The translations under genes were made by a program, and so were the position numbers. From JAFGVL01 sp963663245 (lineage in GTDB: Bacteria; Bacteroidota; Bacteroidia; Bacteroidales; Paludibacteraceae), in assembly GCA_963663245.1 (NCBI GenBank), contig OY760143.1:248001-312000 (forward strand): a stretch of 64,000 bases of DNA, written 5' to 3'. A model generated the notes under the pieces. That model was not told the DNA's origin, ran no database searches, and saw only the letters and a program-made list of their open reading frames with translations. Shown here one piece after another: positions 46,714 through 55,976 of the stretch. The stretch's first letter is position 1; every line of letters starts with the position of its first letter.

Positions 46714-48582
46714 ATGGAAGATAACGCTGATAAAATTAAGCAACAAGCTCAATATACGGATGATAATATCATCACACTGGAAGGCTTAGAACATGTACGT
46801 CGTAGACCAGGGATGTATATTGGAAAACTTGGTGATGGTGCATATGCAGACGATGGTATATATGTATTGTTGAAAGAGGTGTTTGATAATTCGGTAGATG
46901 AATATCGAATGGGTAGTGGAAGTAGGATTGAAGTTCTTGTAAACAACGAAGAAGGTACTGTTAGTGTGCGAGATTATGGAAGAGGTATTCCTTTAGGCAA
47001 AATGATTGATGCCGTTTCTGTAATGAATACTGGTGGTAAGTATGATTCAAAGGCTTTTAAAAAATCAGTTGGATTGAATGGTGTTGGTACAAAAGCTGTA
47101 AATGCTTTATCAGCAAATTTTACTGTCCAAAGTTTTAGAGATGGTCAAGTAAAACGTGCTGAGTTTACCGCGGGAAAACTTGCAAAAGAATCGGAACTGC
47201 AAGAGACAAAAGAACCCAATGGAACATTGGTTGAATTTCTTCCAGATGTAAATATTTTTGGTTCTTATAAGTACAGGTCTGAGTACATAGAAACTATGCT
47301 CAGAAATTATTCTTATCTAAATACAGGTTTAGCAATAAATTATAATGGAGATAAATTTATCTCTAAAAATGGATTAGAAGATTTGCTAAATGAAAAGATT
47401 ACTTCAGATAGCTTATATCCAATAATTCATCTTAAAGGAGAAGATATTGAAATTGCTTTCACTCATAGTGATCAATACGGAGAGGAATATTACTCATTTG
47501 TAAATGGTCAACATACTTCTCAAGGTGGTACCCACCAAAGTGCTTTTCGTGAGGCTATAGCTCGAACAATTAAAGAGCACTATAATAAAAACATGGAGGT
47601 GGCTGATATTCGTAATGGAATGATTGCTGCGGTTGCTATAAACGTTGAAGAGCCTGTTTTTGAGTCCCAAACAAAAATTAAATTAGGCTCTAAAGATGTA
47701 GGACCAGATGGCCCTACTGTAAGTAAGTTTATTGGAGACTTTGTTAAAAGAGAAGTTGACAATTATTTACATAAACACCAAGATGCCTCTGAGATACTTC
47801 AAAAGAAGATTCAAGATTCAGAAAAAGAACGTAAGGCTATAGCAGGAGTTACAAAAATTGCTCGTGAAAGAGCAAAAAAAGCAAATCTTCATAATCGAAA
47901 ATTACGTGATTGTCGTATCCATTTTAGTGATAATAAAGGTGACTTAAAAGAGAAATCATGTATTTTTATTACAGAGGGAGATTCAGCAAGTGGTTCTATT
48001 ACGAAAAGTAGAAATGTAAACTTACAAGCAGTATTTAGTTTAAAGGGAAAGCCTCTAAATTGTTATGGCTTAACTAAAAAAGTTGTATACGAAAACGAAG
48101 AGTTTAACTTGCTGCAAGCTGCTTTAAATATTGAAGACGGCTTAGAAGGATTAAGATATAATAAAGTGATAATAGCTACTGATGCTGATACTGATGGAAT
48201 GCACATTCGTTTATTATTACTTACATTCTTTTTGCAGTTTTTCCCTGACTTAGTAAAGAAAGGCCATGTATATATATTACAAACACCACTTTTTCGTGTG
48301 CGTAATAAGAAAGAAACGCGCTACTGCTATACAGAAGATGAGCGAATAAATGCGATGGGAGAGCTAGGGGCGAACCCTGAGATTACTCGATTTAAAGGAT
48401 TAGGAGAGATATCTCCTGATGAATTTAAACATTTCATAGGAGAAGATATGCGTTTAGACCCTGTTACCTTAACAAAAGGAGATTCTGTATCAACATTGCT
48501 CGAATTTTATATGGGTAAGAATACTCCTGATAGACAGACTTTTATTATTGATAATTTGGTTGTTGAAGAGGATGTTGCTTAA
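46714..48582 (+). CDS. parE: DNA topoisomerase IV subunit B
   Basis: ATPase subunit of the type IIA topoisomerase that decatenates daughter chromosomes. The 622-residue protein has the GHKL ATP site (LLKEVFDNSVDEYRMG, RDYGRGIPLGK, GLNGVGTKAVNALS) and a TOPRIM domain (FITEGDSASGSI, ATDADTDGMHIRLLLLTFF). The start RRPGMYIGKLGDGAYADDGIY is the ParE form in Bacteroidota; GyrB has a different loop there. parC is not adjacent: a terminator and unrelated genes follow. Confidence 0.93.
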   Translation: MEDNADKIKQQAQYTDDNIITLEGLEHVRRRPGMYIGKLGDGAYADDGIYVLLKEVFDNSVDEYRMGSGSRIEVLVNNEEGTVSVRDYGRGIPLGKMIDAVSVMNTGGKYDSKAFKKSVGLNGVGTKAVNALSANFTVQSFRDGQVKRAEFTAGKLAKESELQETKEPNGTLVEFLPDVNIFGSYKYRSEYIETMLRNYSYLNTGLAINYNGDKFISKNGLEDLLNEKITSDSLYPIIHLKGEDIEIAFTHSDQYGEEYYSFVNGQHTSQGGTHQSAFREAIARTIKEHYNKNMEVADIRNGMIAAVAINVEEPVFESQTKIKLGSKDVGPDGPTVSKFIGDFVKREVDNYLHKHQDASEILQKKIQDSEKERKAIAGVTKIARERAKKANLHNRKLRDCRIHFSDNKGDLKEKSCIFITEGDSASGSITKSRNVNLQAVFSLKGKPLNCYGLTKKVVYENEEFNLLQAALNIEDGLEGLRYNKVIIATDADTDGMHIRLLLLTFFLQFFPDLVKKGHVYILQTPLFRVRNKKETRYCYTEDERINAMGELGANPEITRFKGLGEISPDEFKHFIGEDMRLDPVTLTKGDSVSTLLEFYMGKNTPDRQTFIIDNLVVEEDVA

Positions 48583-48593
48583 ACGATTATTCG

Positions 48594-48645
48594 CACATAA
48601 AAGAAAAGGCTGCTTTAATTTAAAAGTAGCCTTTTCTTTTATGTG
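48594..48645. terminator. Bidirectional terminator after parE
   Basis: Arms 48594-48616 and 48623-48645 pair over 23 bases with one G-T wobble around a short loop. It lies between the convergent parE and beta-barrel genes and can stop both. Confidence 0.88.
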
Positions 48646-48653
48646 ATATTTTA

Positions 48654-49280
48654 TTAGAAAGGGACATAAGCACCTATTCCAACTGTTAGAGCAACAGGTA
48701 TATTTGATACGTAGTCATTATCAGCTGGGCCTTTATCTAAGATATATCCAATGCCAACCTGTGCAGTAAACCAGCGTCTCCCTCTAAAAACTATAGCAGG
48801 GCCAATAGTTGTTTTTTTGTATCCCCAGTTAATATCATTTCCTATCCCATGTACATTGTATTGTATAGAAAAATAGGAGCTTCTTATTGTTGGAGAAAAA
48901 TGATAATTTATGCCAGCACCTGCTCCCAAAACACCTCCACCAAGTTGAAACCCAAACCGTCTTAAGAACATAAATTCAAATTCAGTTCCAATATATGTAG
49001 CTCCAGCTATTCCAAAGCCAGCAGCAAATCCAACTTTCGAATCCCAGCCAGGGATAGGAGCTTCGCAAACTGCTCCGTATTGGTAATTTATTATGTCATT
49101 ACGGACTATTGAAGTGTCAATTTTAATGCCGTCTCTAAAATAGTCAAAATAAACAGCATCTGCATCTTCACGGCTTATATAACAATCATATCGTTGTCCA
49201 CTTCCGTTTACAACAATGTCTTGTGCTACTGCAGAAAAAGATAGCAGAATAGCAACAAGTAGGAGAGCATTTTTTTTCAT
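48654..49280 (-). CDS. Predicted outer-membrane beta-barrel protein
   Basis: A 208-residue protein. After a signal peptide (MKKNALLLVAILLSFSAVAQ) comes a short domain of about 50 residues (ISREDADAVYFDYFRDGIKIDTSIVRNDI pattern). Gly- and aromatic-rich alternating strands then run to a terminal Phe (IGAYVPF), as in small outer-membrane barrels. The N-terminal piece resembles parts that sense or bind a transcribed ligand in related Bacteroidota proteins only loosely, so no function is given. A -7-like TATATTTG with a TTG 16 bases away (49320-49346, minus strand) may drive it. Confidence 0.65.
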   Translation of the reverse strand: MKKNALLLVAILLSFSAVAQDIVVNGSGQRYDCYISREDADAVYFDYFRDGIKIDTSIVRNDIINYQYGAVCEAPIPGWDSKVGFAAGFGIAGATYIGTEFEFMFLRRFGFQLGGGVLGAGAGINYHFSPTIRSSYFSIQYNVHGIGNDINWGYKKTTIGPAIVFRGRRWFTAQVGIGYILDKGPADNDYVSNIPVALTVGIGAYVPF

Positions 49281-49439
49281 AATGGGAGTTTTTTATTAGT
49301 TAGACATGAAGAGCAAACACAAATATATAAATAATAAGGACACCAAAATAGGACACCTTGTATGTTTAATATCAGTTTTTGTGTATTATGTAAACAGCAA
49401 TAAATTTAAATTGTTCACCATTTAATTCTGAGAACTTAC

Positions 49440-49447
49440 TACCTTTG
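49440..49447 (+). promoter_or_regulatory. -7 element for the cysS operon
   Basis: TACCTTTG matches TAnnTTTG and lies 23 bases before the chosen ATG. The upstream in-frame ATG of the longer reading frame (49447) overlaps this element, which supports the later start. Confidence 0.6.
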
Positions 49448-49470
49448 TGTTCTTATTTTTTAGAGTCAAT

Positions 49471-50943
49471 ATGGAACATAAATTAAACATTTACAACACC
49501 CTTAGTCGCAAAAAGGAACTTTTTGTGCCTATACATGAAAAAAATGTAGGCATGTATGTGTGTGGCCCTACAGTCTATGGCGATGCGCATTTAGGACATG
49601 CTCGTCCAGCAATTACATTTGATCTGTTATTTCGATATTTAAAGCACCTTGGTTATAAAGTTCGTTATGTGAGAAATATTACTGATGTTGGTCATTTAGA
49701 AAATGATGCCGATAGTGGAGAAGATAAAATCGCAAAGAAAGCTCGATTAGAGCAGTTAGAACCCATGGAAGTGGTGCAATATTATTTGAATAGATATCAA
49801 AAAACGATGGAAGAGTTGAATGTTCTTCCTCCTAGTATTGAACCACATGCATCAGGACATATAATCGAACAAATTGAGTTTGTAAAGAAAATTAAAGATG
49901 CCGGATTTGCTTATGAAAGTAAAGGTTCAGTTTATTTTGATGTAGAGAAATATAACAAAGAGCATAATTACGGAAAATTATCAGGTAGAAATATTGATGA
50001 TTTATTGGAAACTACCCGTGAACTTGATGGGCAAGAAGAGAAGCGTAAAAGTTTTGATTTTGCGCTTTGGAAAAAAGCATCTTCTGAGCATATAATGAAA
50101 TGGCCATCACCTTGGAGTGAAGGTTTTCCAGGCTGGCATTTGGAATGTTCAGCAATGGGCACAAAATATTTAGGAGAAGAGTTTGACATACATGGAGGAG
50201 GAATGGATTTAGTTTTTCCTCATCATGAATGTGAGATAGCTCAATCCACTGCCGCTTTAGGAAAAGAAACTGTGAAGTATTGGATGCACAATAATATGAT
50301 AACCATCAACGGGCAGAAGATGGGAAAAAGCTTGGGTAACTTTATTACATTAGATGAATTTTTTGAAGGAACTCATAGCTCTTTGGAGAAAGCCTATAGC
50401 CCTATGACTATTCGTTTCTTTGTGTTACAAGCCCAATATAGAAGCACTGTTGATTTTAGCAATGAAGCGTTACAAGCTTCTGAAAAAGGCTTGCAGCGTT
50501 TGTTGGAAGGGTATGAGCGTTTGCAAAAATTAACAGCCTCAGCAAGCTCAACAGTTGATGTAAAAGGCTTGCGTGAACGATGCGAAAAAGCAATGCAAGA
50601 TGATTTAAATAGTCCAATAGCTATATCACATCTTTTTGATGCGGTAACTTCTATTAATACTATTAGTGCTGGAAGTGCAACTATAAATGAAGAAGATTTA
50701 CTTGAGTTGAAAGAAGTTTTTTCTCTTTTTATCGAAGATATATTAGGACTTCAAGCTGAACTAGAAACTCAAAATAGTACAAATGATGCTTATAAATCTG
50801 CAATAGATTTACTATTGCAAATTAGACAAGATGCTAAGACCAATAAAGACTGGGCTACATCAGATAAAATTCGTAATGAGCTTGCTGCTTTAGGTTTTGA
50901 AATAAAAGATGGCAAGGACAATGTTGAGTGGAATTTAAAATAA
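49471..50943 (+). CDS. cysS: Cysteinyl-tRNA synthetase
   Basis: Class I synthetase that charges tRNA-Cys. The 490-residue protein from the ATG at 49471 begins MEHKLNIYNTLSRKKELF. It has the HIGH-like motif in CGPTVYGDAHLGHARP and the KMSKS-like KMGKSLGN. The zinc ligands are in CGPTVYG, HLECSAMG and FPHHECEIAQS. The C-terminal DALR-like domain begins near 340. It heads the cysS-PF11756 gene-rbfA-permease-nadB row. Confidence 0.97.
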   Translation: MEHKLNIYNTLSRKKELFVPIHEKNVGMYVCGPTVYGDAHLGHARPAITFDLLFRYLKHLGYKVRYVRNITDVGHLENDADSGEDKIAKKARLEQLEPMEVVQYYLNRYQKTMEELNVLPPSIEPHASGHIIEQIEFVKKIKDAGFAYESKGSVYFDVEKYNKEHNYGKLSGRNIDDLLETTRELDGQEEKRKSFDFALWKKASSEHIMKWPSPWSEGFPGWHLECSAMGTKYLGEEFDIHGGGMDLVFPHHECEIAQSTAALGKETVKYWMHNNMITINGQKMGKSLGNFITLDEFFEGTHSSLEKAYSPMTIRFFVLQAQYRSTVDFSNEALQASEKGLQRLLEGYERLQKLTASASSTVDVKGLRERCEKAMQDDLNSPIAISHLFDAVTSINTISAGSATINEEDLLELKEVFSLFIEDILGLQAELETQNSTNDAYKSAIDLLLQIRQDAKTNKDWATSDKIRNELAALGFEIKDGKDNVEWNLK

Positions 50944-50973
50944 ATATTGATGCATTGTATTTTAATATTATAG

Positions 50974-51267
50974 ATGACAATATCTAAGGAAAAGTCTACT
51001 GTTGAGAAAATGATTTATCTTTATTGTAAGCTGAATCATCATCAAAAAGACTTATGTTCTGAATGTTCTGAAATAAAAGAATATGCAATAAACAGCTTAG
51101 ATAGTTGTCCATTAAAAGAAAATAAACCTTCTTGTAAAAATTGCACAATTCACTGTTACTCAGAAGAAAAAAAACAGAAAATTAAAGAAATAATGCGTTT
51201 TTCAGGTCCAAGAATGTTGAGATATCACCCAATGGATTTTTTCAAACATTTTTTAAAATTGAAATAA
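50974..51267 (+). CDS. Nitrous oxide-stimulated promoter family protein (PF11756-like)
   Basis: A 97-residue Cys- and His-rich soluble protein. The conserved order is EKxTVEKMIYLYCKLNHH, then LCSECSEIKEYAI, CPLKENKPSCKNCTIHCYSEEKK, and IMRFSGPRMLRYHPMDFF. This matches the family named for a nitrous oxide-stimulated promoter. Two CxxC pairs plus further Cys and His suggest zinc or iron binding (inference). It lies 30 bases after cysS and directly abuts rbfA. Its molecular role is not established to my knowledge. Confidence 0.8.
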   Translation: MTISKEKSTVEKMIYLYCKLNHHQKDLCSECSEIKEYAINSLDSCPLKENKPSCKNCTIHCYSEEKKQKIKEIMRFSGPRMLRYHPMDFFKHFLKLK

Positions 51268-51603
51268 ATGGAATCAACAAGACAAAATAAAATAGGCAGA
51301 TTACTTCAAAAAGAATTGAGCGATATCTTTTTAGTATATGCGCGAAATATTCAAGGAGTATTAATATCTGTAAGTAGCGTGCGTGTTAGTGCTGATTTGA
51401 GTATAATGCATGCTAATCTTAGTATTTTCCCTAGCGAGAAAGCAGAAGTTGTATTGCAAGCAATTAATTCTGATGCTAGTAAAATTCGCCATGAATTAGG
51501 AAATAAATTACGTCATCAGCTACGTATTATCCCTGCTGTAAATTTTCATATAGACGATACATTGGATTATTTGGACAAGATAGATGAACTATTAAAAAAG
51601 TAG
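51268..51603 (+). CDS. rbfA: Ribosome-binding factor A
   Basis: KH-type factor that binds the 30S subunit in late 16S rRNA maturation and cold adaptation. The 111-residue protein starts MESTRQNKIGRLLQKELSDIF and holds the family strand VRVSADLSIMHANLSIFP and a helix with IRHELGNKLRHQLRIIP. The length is typical. It begins immediately after the preceding stop codon, so translational coupling is likely. Confidence 0.93.
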   Translation: MESTRQNKIGRLLQKELSDIFLVYARNIQGVLISVSSVRVSADLSIMHANLSIFPSEKAEVVLQAINSDASKIRHELGNKLRHQLRIIPAVNFHIDDTLDYLDKIDELLKK

Positions 51604-51640
51604 TTTTATAACTAAAGAAGCAAACTTGCATACTTAATTT

Positions 51641-52864
51641 ATGAACTTTCCTTTCTACATAGCCAAACGGTATTTGTTTTCAAAGAAAACACACAATGCT
51701 ATTAATATTATCTCAGCAATCTCTGCTAGTGGTGTTGCCGTTGGTACTCTAGCCTTGGTATGTGTATTGTCTGTTTTTAATGGTTTTAGTTCTTTAATAG
51801 AAGACTTATTTAGCTCATTTGATCCCGATTTAAAAATCTCACTGGTTGAAGGCAAAACATTTTCGTTGCAAGACTCATCAATTGTTGAGTTAAGAAAAAT
51901 GCCAGAAACTGTTTATTTTACCGAAGTGTTGCAAGAGAATGTAATGTTTCGATTTAAAGACAAACAAGTATCTGGGACCATAAAAGGGGTTAGTGATGAT
52001 TTTAAGGAAATGACTCAAATAGATTCTATTATTCTAGGTGGTAATTTTCAGTTAAAAGATAATGCATTTAATTACGGAGTTATAGGTGGAGGTTTAGCGT
52101 CTAAGCTTGGGGTAGCTCCTTTTTTTGTTGACCCTCTGTATATATATGCACCACTACGCAGCTCTTCTGTTAATCTAGCTCGTCCTGAGACAAATTTTGT
52201 GTTAGACCATGTGTTTGTGTCAGCTGTATTTGCTGTTCAGCAACCAGAGTATGACAATAAATTTTTAATTATACCTATTGAATTAGCCCAAGATTTATTT
52301 CAATATGATGCTAATATTGTTTCTTCAGTTGAATTAAAAGTGTCTGAAGATAAGAACATAAAATCAATTAAAGGACTAATTCAGGATAAGCTTGGAGATA
52401 GGTTTAAAGTGCAGGATAGGTTTGAGCAACAAGAAGATTTCTTTCGAATAATGAAAGTAGAAAAATGGCTTACTTATCTTATATTAAGCTTTATCTTATT
52501 GATAGCCATATTTAATATAATAGGTTCTTTATCAATGCTAATCATCGATAAAAAGGCTGATATTTTAACGCTTAGAAATATGGGTGCTAATCAAGTATTA
52601 ATCCGTAGAATATTTATTATTGAAGGCTGGTTAATTTCACTGCTGGGAGCAATTGTTGGTGTTGGTGTTGGATCAGCTTTGTGTTTAATTCAAGAAAAAT
52701 ATGGACTGATAACTCTACCCGGTTCAGAGTTTATTGTAAATGCATATCCTGTCGATATTCAAGCCCTTGACTTAGCACTTATTTTTATTACTGTTGCTGC
52801 AATGGGCTTAATAGCAGCACTTTATACTGCTAGACAAATTAAAATTGAGAATGTATCTGATTAA
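51641..52864 (+). CDS. LolC/LolE-like ABC transporter permease
   Basis: A 407-residue permease of the FtsX/MacB_PCD type. It has one N-terminal hydrophobic segment (about 22-44), a large periplasmic domain (to about 275), then three hydrophobic segments (about 280-400) ending in ALYTARQI. The N-terminus FPFYIAKRYLFSKKTHNAINIISAISASGVAVGTLALV is typical of lipoprotein-releasing permeases. It probably acts in sending lipoproteins to the outer membrane with an ATPase coded elsewhere. It lies 37 bases after rbfA, and nadB begins 6 bases downstream. Confidence 0.85.
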   Translation: MNFPFYIAKRYLFSKKTHNAINIISAISASGVAVGTLALVCVLSVFNGFSSLIEDLFSSFDPDLKISLVEGKTFSLQDSSIVELRKMPETVYFTEVLQENVMFRFKDKQVSGTIKGVSDDFKEMTQIDSIILGGNFQLKDNAFNYGVIGGGLASKLGVAPFFVDPLYIYAPLRSSSVNLARPETNFVLDHVFVSAVFAVQQPEYDNKFLIIPIELAQDLFQYDANIVSSVELKVSEDKNIKSIKGLIQDKLGDRFKVQDRFEQQEDFFRIMKVEKWLTYLILSFILLIAIFNIIGSLSMLIIDKKADILTLRNMGANQVLIRRIFIIEGWLISLLGAIVGVGVGSALCLIQEKYGLITLPGSEFIVNAYPVDIQALDLALIFITVAAMGLIAALYTARQIKIENVSD

Positions 52865-52870
52865 AGAATA

Positions 52871-54475
52871 ATGGAACGTAAATTTGATTTTCTCGTAATA
52901 GGAAGTGGTTTAGCTGGAATGAGCTTTGCCTTAAAGGTTGCTGATAAAGGAAAGGTTGCAATTATTTGCAAAACCACTCTTGACGAAGCAAATACTTACT
53001 TTGCACAAGGTGGTATTGCTGCAGTAATGGACTCTATATCTGATAACTTTGATAAACATATTGAGGATACAATTATATGCGGAGATGGTCATTGCGATTT
53101 TTCGATTGTTAAAGATGTAATTAAAGAAGCACCTAAACAGATTGACCAACTTGTAGAATGGGGTGTTGATTTTGATAAGAAAAAAGAAGGAGAATTCGAT
53201 TTACATAAAGAAGGAGGCCACTCTAATAACCGTATTCTTCATCATAAAGATAATACTGGAGCAGAAATTCAAACAAGCTTAATTAGCAAAGTGAGATCTC
53301 ATTCTAATATTGAGGTTTTTGAACATCATTTTGCGATAGAAATTATTTCACAACATCATTTAGGTAAAATAATTACACATCATACGCCTGATATAGAATG
53401 TTTTGGTGCTTACATAATGAATGAGAAAAATAGATCAATATTTACCTTTTTATCGAAGATTACTGTTATGGCAACTGGTGGGATAGGAAATGTATATCAT
53501 ACGACATCTAATCCTAATATTGCCACAGGCGATGGTATTGCAATGGCTCATCGAGCCCGTGCGGTGATAAAAGATATGGAGTTTGTTCAGTTTCACCCTA
53601 CAGTTTTATTTAATCCGAATGAAAGACCTTCCTTTTTAATCACAGAAGCAATGCGTGGTTATGGTGCAGTATTACGTGATGCTAAAGGAAAGGAGTTTAT
53701 GTATAAATATGATAAAAGAGGATCTCTTGCTCCTAGAGATATTGTTGCAAGGGCAATAGATAATGAAATGAAAATATCTGGAGCCGATTTCGTTTACCTT
53801 GATGTAACACATAAAAATGCTGAAGAAACAAAAACAGAGTATCCTAATATTACTAAAAAGTGCCTTAGCCTGGGTATTGATATAACAACTGACCTTATAC
53901 CAGTAGTGCCAGCAACACATTTCTTATGTGGAGGAATAAAGGTCGATAAAAATGCACAAACCTCCATTAATAGACTGTATGCCGCAGGAGAATGTGCATA
54001 TACTGGCTTGCATGGCGCTAATCGACTTGCCTCGAATTCTTTGCTAGAAGCAATATATTTTGCTGATACGGCAGCTAAACATTCATTAGCTAGCATTAGT
54101 AAGTTTGGGTTTCAAAAAGATATACCTGCTTGGAATGATGAAGGAACATCTTTGCCAGAGGAGATGGTACTTATAACTCAAAGCATAAAAGAGGTAGGAC
54201 AGATTATGAGTTCATATGTAGGAATTGTTCGTTCAAACCTTCGTTTAAAAAGAGCAACCGCTAGATTAGATATTTTATACAGAGAGTCAGAAAAGTTGTT
54301 TAACCGTTCGGTTGTTCTTCGTGAAATATGTGAGTTAAGAAATATTATTAGTGTAGCTTATTTGGTTATTAAACAAGCTTCTTTACGTAAAGAAAGTAGA
54401 GGGCTACATTATAATGTTGATTATCCTGGAAAGAATGAAGAAGAAGTTGATGTTGAATTTCAGTCAAATATCTAA
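52871..54475 (+). CDS. nadB: L-aspartate oxidase
   Basis: FAD enzyme that oxidises aspartate to iminoaspartate, the first step of de novo NAD synthesis. The 534-residue protein has FLVIGSGLAGMSFALK (FAD), EANTYFAQGGIAAV, VKDMEFVQFHPT and the end-of-domain block YAAGECAYTGLHGANRLASNSLLEAIYF. The segment HFLCGGIKVD is also characteristic. nadA and nadC are not in the window. It is the last gene of the cysS operon and its stop abuts that of the convergent gene. Confidence 0.95.
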   Translation: MERKFDFLVIGSGLAGMSFALKVADKGKVAIICKTTLDEANTYFAQGGIAAVMDSISDNFDKHIEDTIICGDGHCDFSIVKDVIKEAPKQIDQLVEWGVDFDKKKEGEFDLHKEGGHSNNRILHHKDNTGAEIQTSLISKVRSHSNIEVFEHHFAIEIISQHHLGKIITHHTPDIECFGAYIMNEKNRSIFTFLSKITVMATGGIGNVYHTTSNPNIATGDGIAMAHRARAVIKDMEFVQFHPTVLFNPNERPSFLITEAMRGYGAVLRDAKGKEFMYKYDKRGSLAPRDIVARAIDNEMKISGADFVYLDVTHKNAEETKTEYPNITKKCLSLGIDITTDLIPVVPATHFLCGGIKVDKNAQTSINRLYAAGECAYTGLHGANRLASNSLLEAIYFADTAAKHSLASISKFGFQKDIPAWNDEGTSLPEEMVLITQSIKEVGQIMSSYVGIVRSNLRLKRATARLDILYRESEKLFNRSVVLREICELRNIISVAYLVIKQASLRKESRGLHYNVDYPGKNEEEVDVEFQSNI

Positions 54476-54958
54476 TTATATAAATAAACCTTGGAAATAC
54501 ATCCAAATAATATAACGACCTAACTTGCCGAGAGTCATTGCTGCTACTACAATCCACAACCGACATCTAAGAAATCCTGCTGCTATTGCAATAAAATCTC
54601 CTACTGCTGGCAAAAAAGAGAAAAATGCAAACCAGCCTCCATACTTCTGCATAATAGTTATCCATTTGTCTAGTTTTTCTTTTTGGACACGAAGATATTT
54701 TTCTATCCATTCTTGTTTGCCTAAATATCCAATCCAATAACAAGTAAGTCCACCTAAAGTATTTCCTATTGTGGCAACAGCAACACAAGCCCATGGGTCA
54801 AGTCCCATAGTTAATATTACCCCAGTAAAAACAATTTCTGAAGCAAATGGTAAGATTGTAGCTGCTAAAAAAGCTGCTAAAAATAAACCTAGATATCCCC
54901 ATTGAGAAAAATCTGCGAGAATTAAATTACTCCATTCAAAGAAACTTTCGAGCAGCAT
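54476..54958 (-). CDS. YqaA/DedA-like membrane protein (VTT domain)
   Basis: A 160-residue protein with a SNARE-associated (VTT/DedA-like) domain. It has GYLGLFLAAFLAATILPFASEIVFTGVILTMG and the re-entrant-loop block FFSFLPAVGDFIAIAAGFLR, with GNTLGGLTCYWIGYLG between them. The short length fits the YqaA group. DedA proteins are linked to lipid (undecaprenyl phosphate) transport; this group's task is less clear. It is the last gene of the HAD-ribF-DUF6427 row, 4 bases after its neighbour. Confidence 0.82.
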   Translation of the reverse strand: MLLESFFEWSNLILADFSQWGYLGLFLAAFLAATILPFASEIVFTGVILTMGLDPWACVAVATIGNTLGGLTCYWIGYLGKQEWIEKYLRVQKEKLDKWITIMQKYGGWFAFFSFLPAVGDFIAIAAGFLRCRLWIVVAAMTLGKLGRYIIWMYFQGLFI

Positions 54959-54962
54959 TTAT

Positions 54963-55976
54963 TTAGAATTGTGGTGTGTAAGAAAAGACTGTTGATAGAT
55001 AGAATAGTAAACACACTAATAGTTGAAAGAAGAATAAAATCTTTGTAAAAAGAGTATTTCGCAATGAAAAATAGTGTGTGTAAAGAATAGTAGAATAAAA
55101 AGTTCCTAGAGAAAAAGCAATTGGGAAATTGTCGGCCTTTACAAAGAAAAGGAGAAGGAAGAAGAAGAAACCATATGAAATGAAGCCAAGCATTCTTCCT
55201 ACTTTTATCTTATCACTAAATGGATCGTTTAAGATATTTAATAGGGCAATAAAACCGATTAAACACAATACAATTAAATAGGCTACAGATATATAGTCTA
55301 GGTTAAAGTTTACATTGAAACTAAATTGATTTAGAAATAGGTCTAAATAATTATCAATATTTTTGTTGGTAATATATGCAATGCTGATAAAAAGAATAAA
55401 TGGAGTAATAAGTCCAATAAATCCAGCAATAAATGTTTTAGATGTTAGTCCTTTTAAACGTTGAATACCAATAAAAAATAGTGGAGTAAATAACAAAAGT
55501 TCTATCGAAAAAAAAGATCCAATGGCTAAATAAAATGTGATATTGAAGGGTGTTTTTACGTCTTCTCTTTTATCATAAATGGAGAAAAGTTGCCATAAAG
55601 CCATCAACATAAATAAGTTGCTGATTTGAGAAAAACTAAAAGAGTGTAGATTGGGGTTTGTGCCAATAATAAGGATATAAAAGAAGAAGAGTAACAAACT
55701 TCTAATGCGTATAAATGAATGAACTTTATTTAATTGCACCAATAAGAATCCAATAAATATTGTGTATAAAAGTCCAATTGCTAATGACATTGATGGTTTA
55801 ATCTCTAATTGAGAGTCAATCCAATCAACAAATAGAGTATTATTTGTAGGCCATAAATCGTAGCTTTTTGAAAAGATGGAAGGAAAAACCCAAAGCAATA
55901 TGCCAAGTAGTATAGGGATAAATATCCCAGGTAGCTTTGGTTCAATAAGTGCTTTTAATAGATTGAGATTTTTCAT
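54963..55976 (-). CDS. DUF6427-like polytopic membrane protein
   Basis: A 337-residue protein with about ten hydrophobic segments and short loops, likely an inner-membrane protein. The pattern (PGIFIPILLGILLWVFP near the N-terminus; GTNPNLHSFSFSQISNLFMLMALW in the middle; LFFIGIQRLKGLTSKTFIAGFIGLITPF later) fits the DUF6427 family of Bacteroidota. No function is known to me. Its start overlaps the ribF stop by four bases (ATGA), indicating translational coupling. Confidence 0.75.
   Translation of the reverse strand: MKNLNLLKALIEPKLPGIFIPILLGILLWVFPSIFSKSYDLWPTNNTLFVDWIDSQLEIKPSMSLAIGLLYTIFIGFLLVQLNKVHSFIRIRSLLLFFFYILIIGTNPNLHSFSFSQISNLFMLMALWQLFSIYDKREDVKTPFNITFYLAIGSFFSIELLLFTPLFFIGIQRLKGLTSKTFIAGFIGLITPFILFISIAYITNKNIDNYLDLFLNQFSFNVNFNLDYISVAYLIVLCLIGFIALLNILNDPFSDKIKVGRMLGFISYGFFFFLLLFFVKADNFPIAFSLGTFYSTILYTHYFSLRNTLFTKILFFFQLLVCLLFYLSTVFSYTPQF

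Noticed and set aside
46714..48582. GyrB
   Set aside because: The RPGMYIGKLGDG start and following insertion pattern fit ParE in Bacteroidota. A full-genome check for a second type IIA B subunit would settle it.
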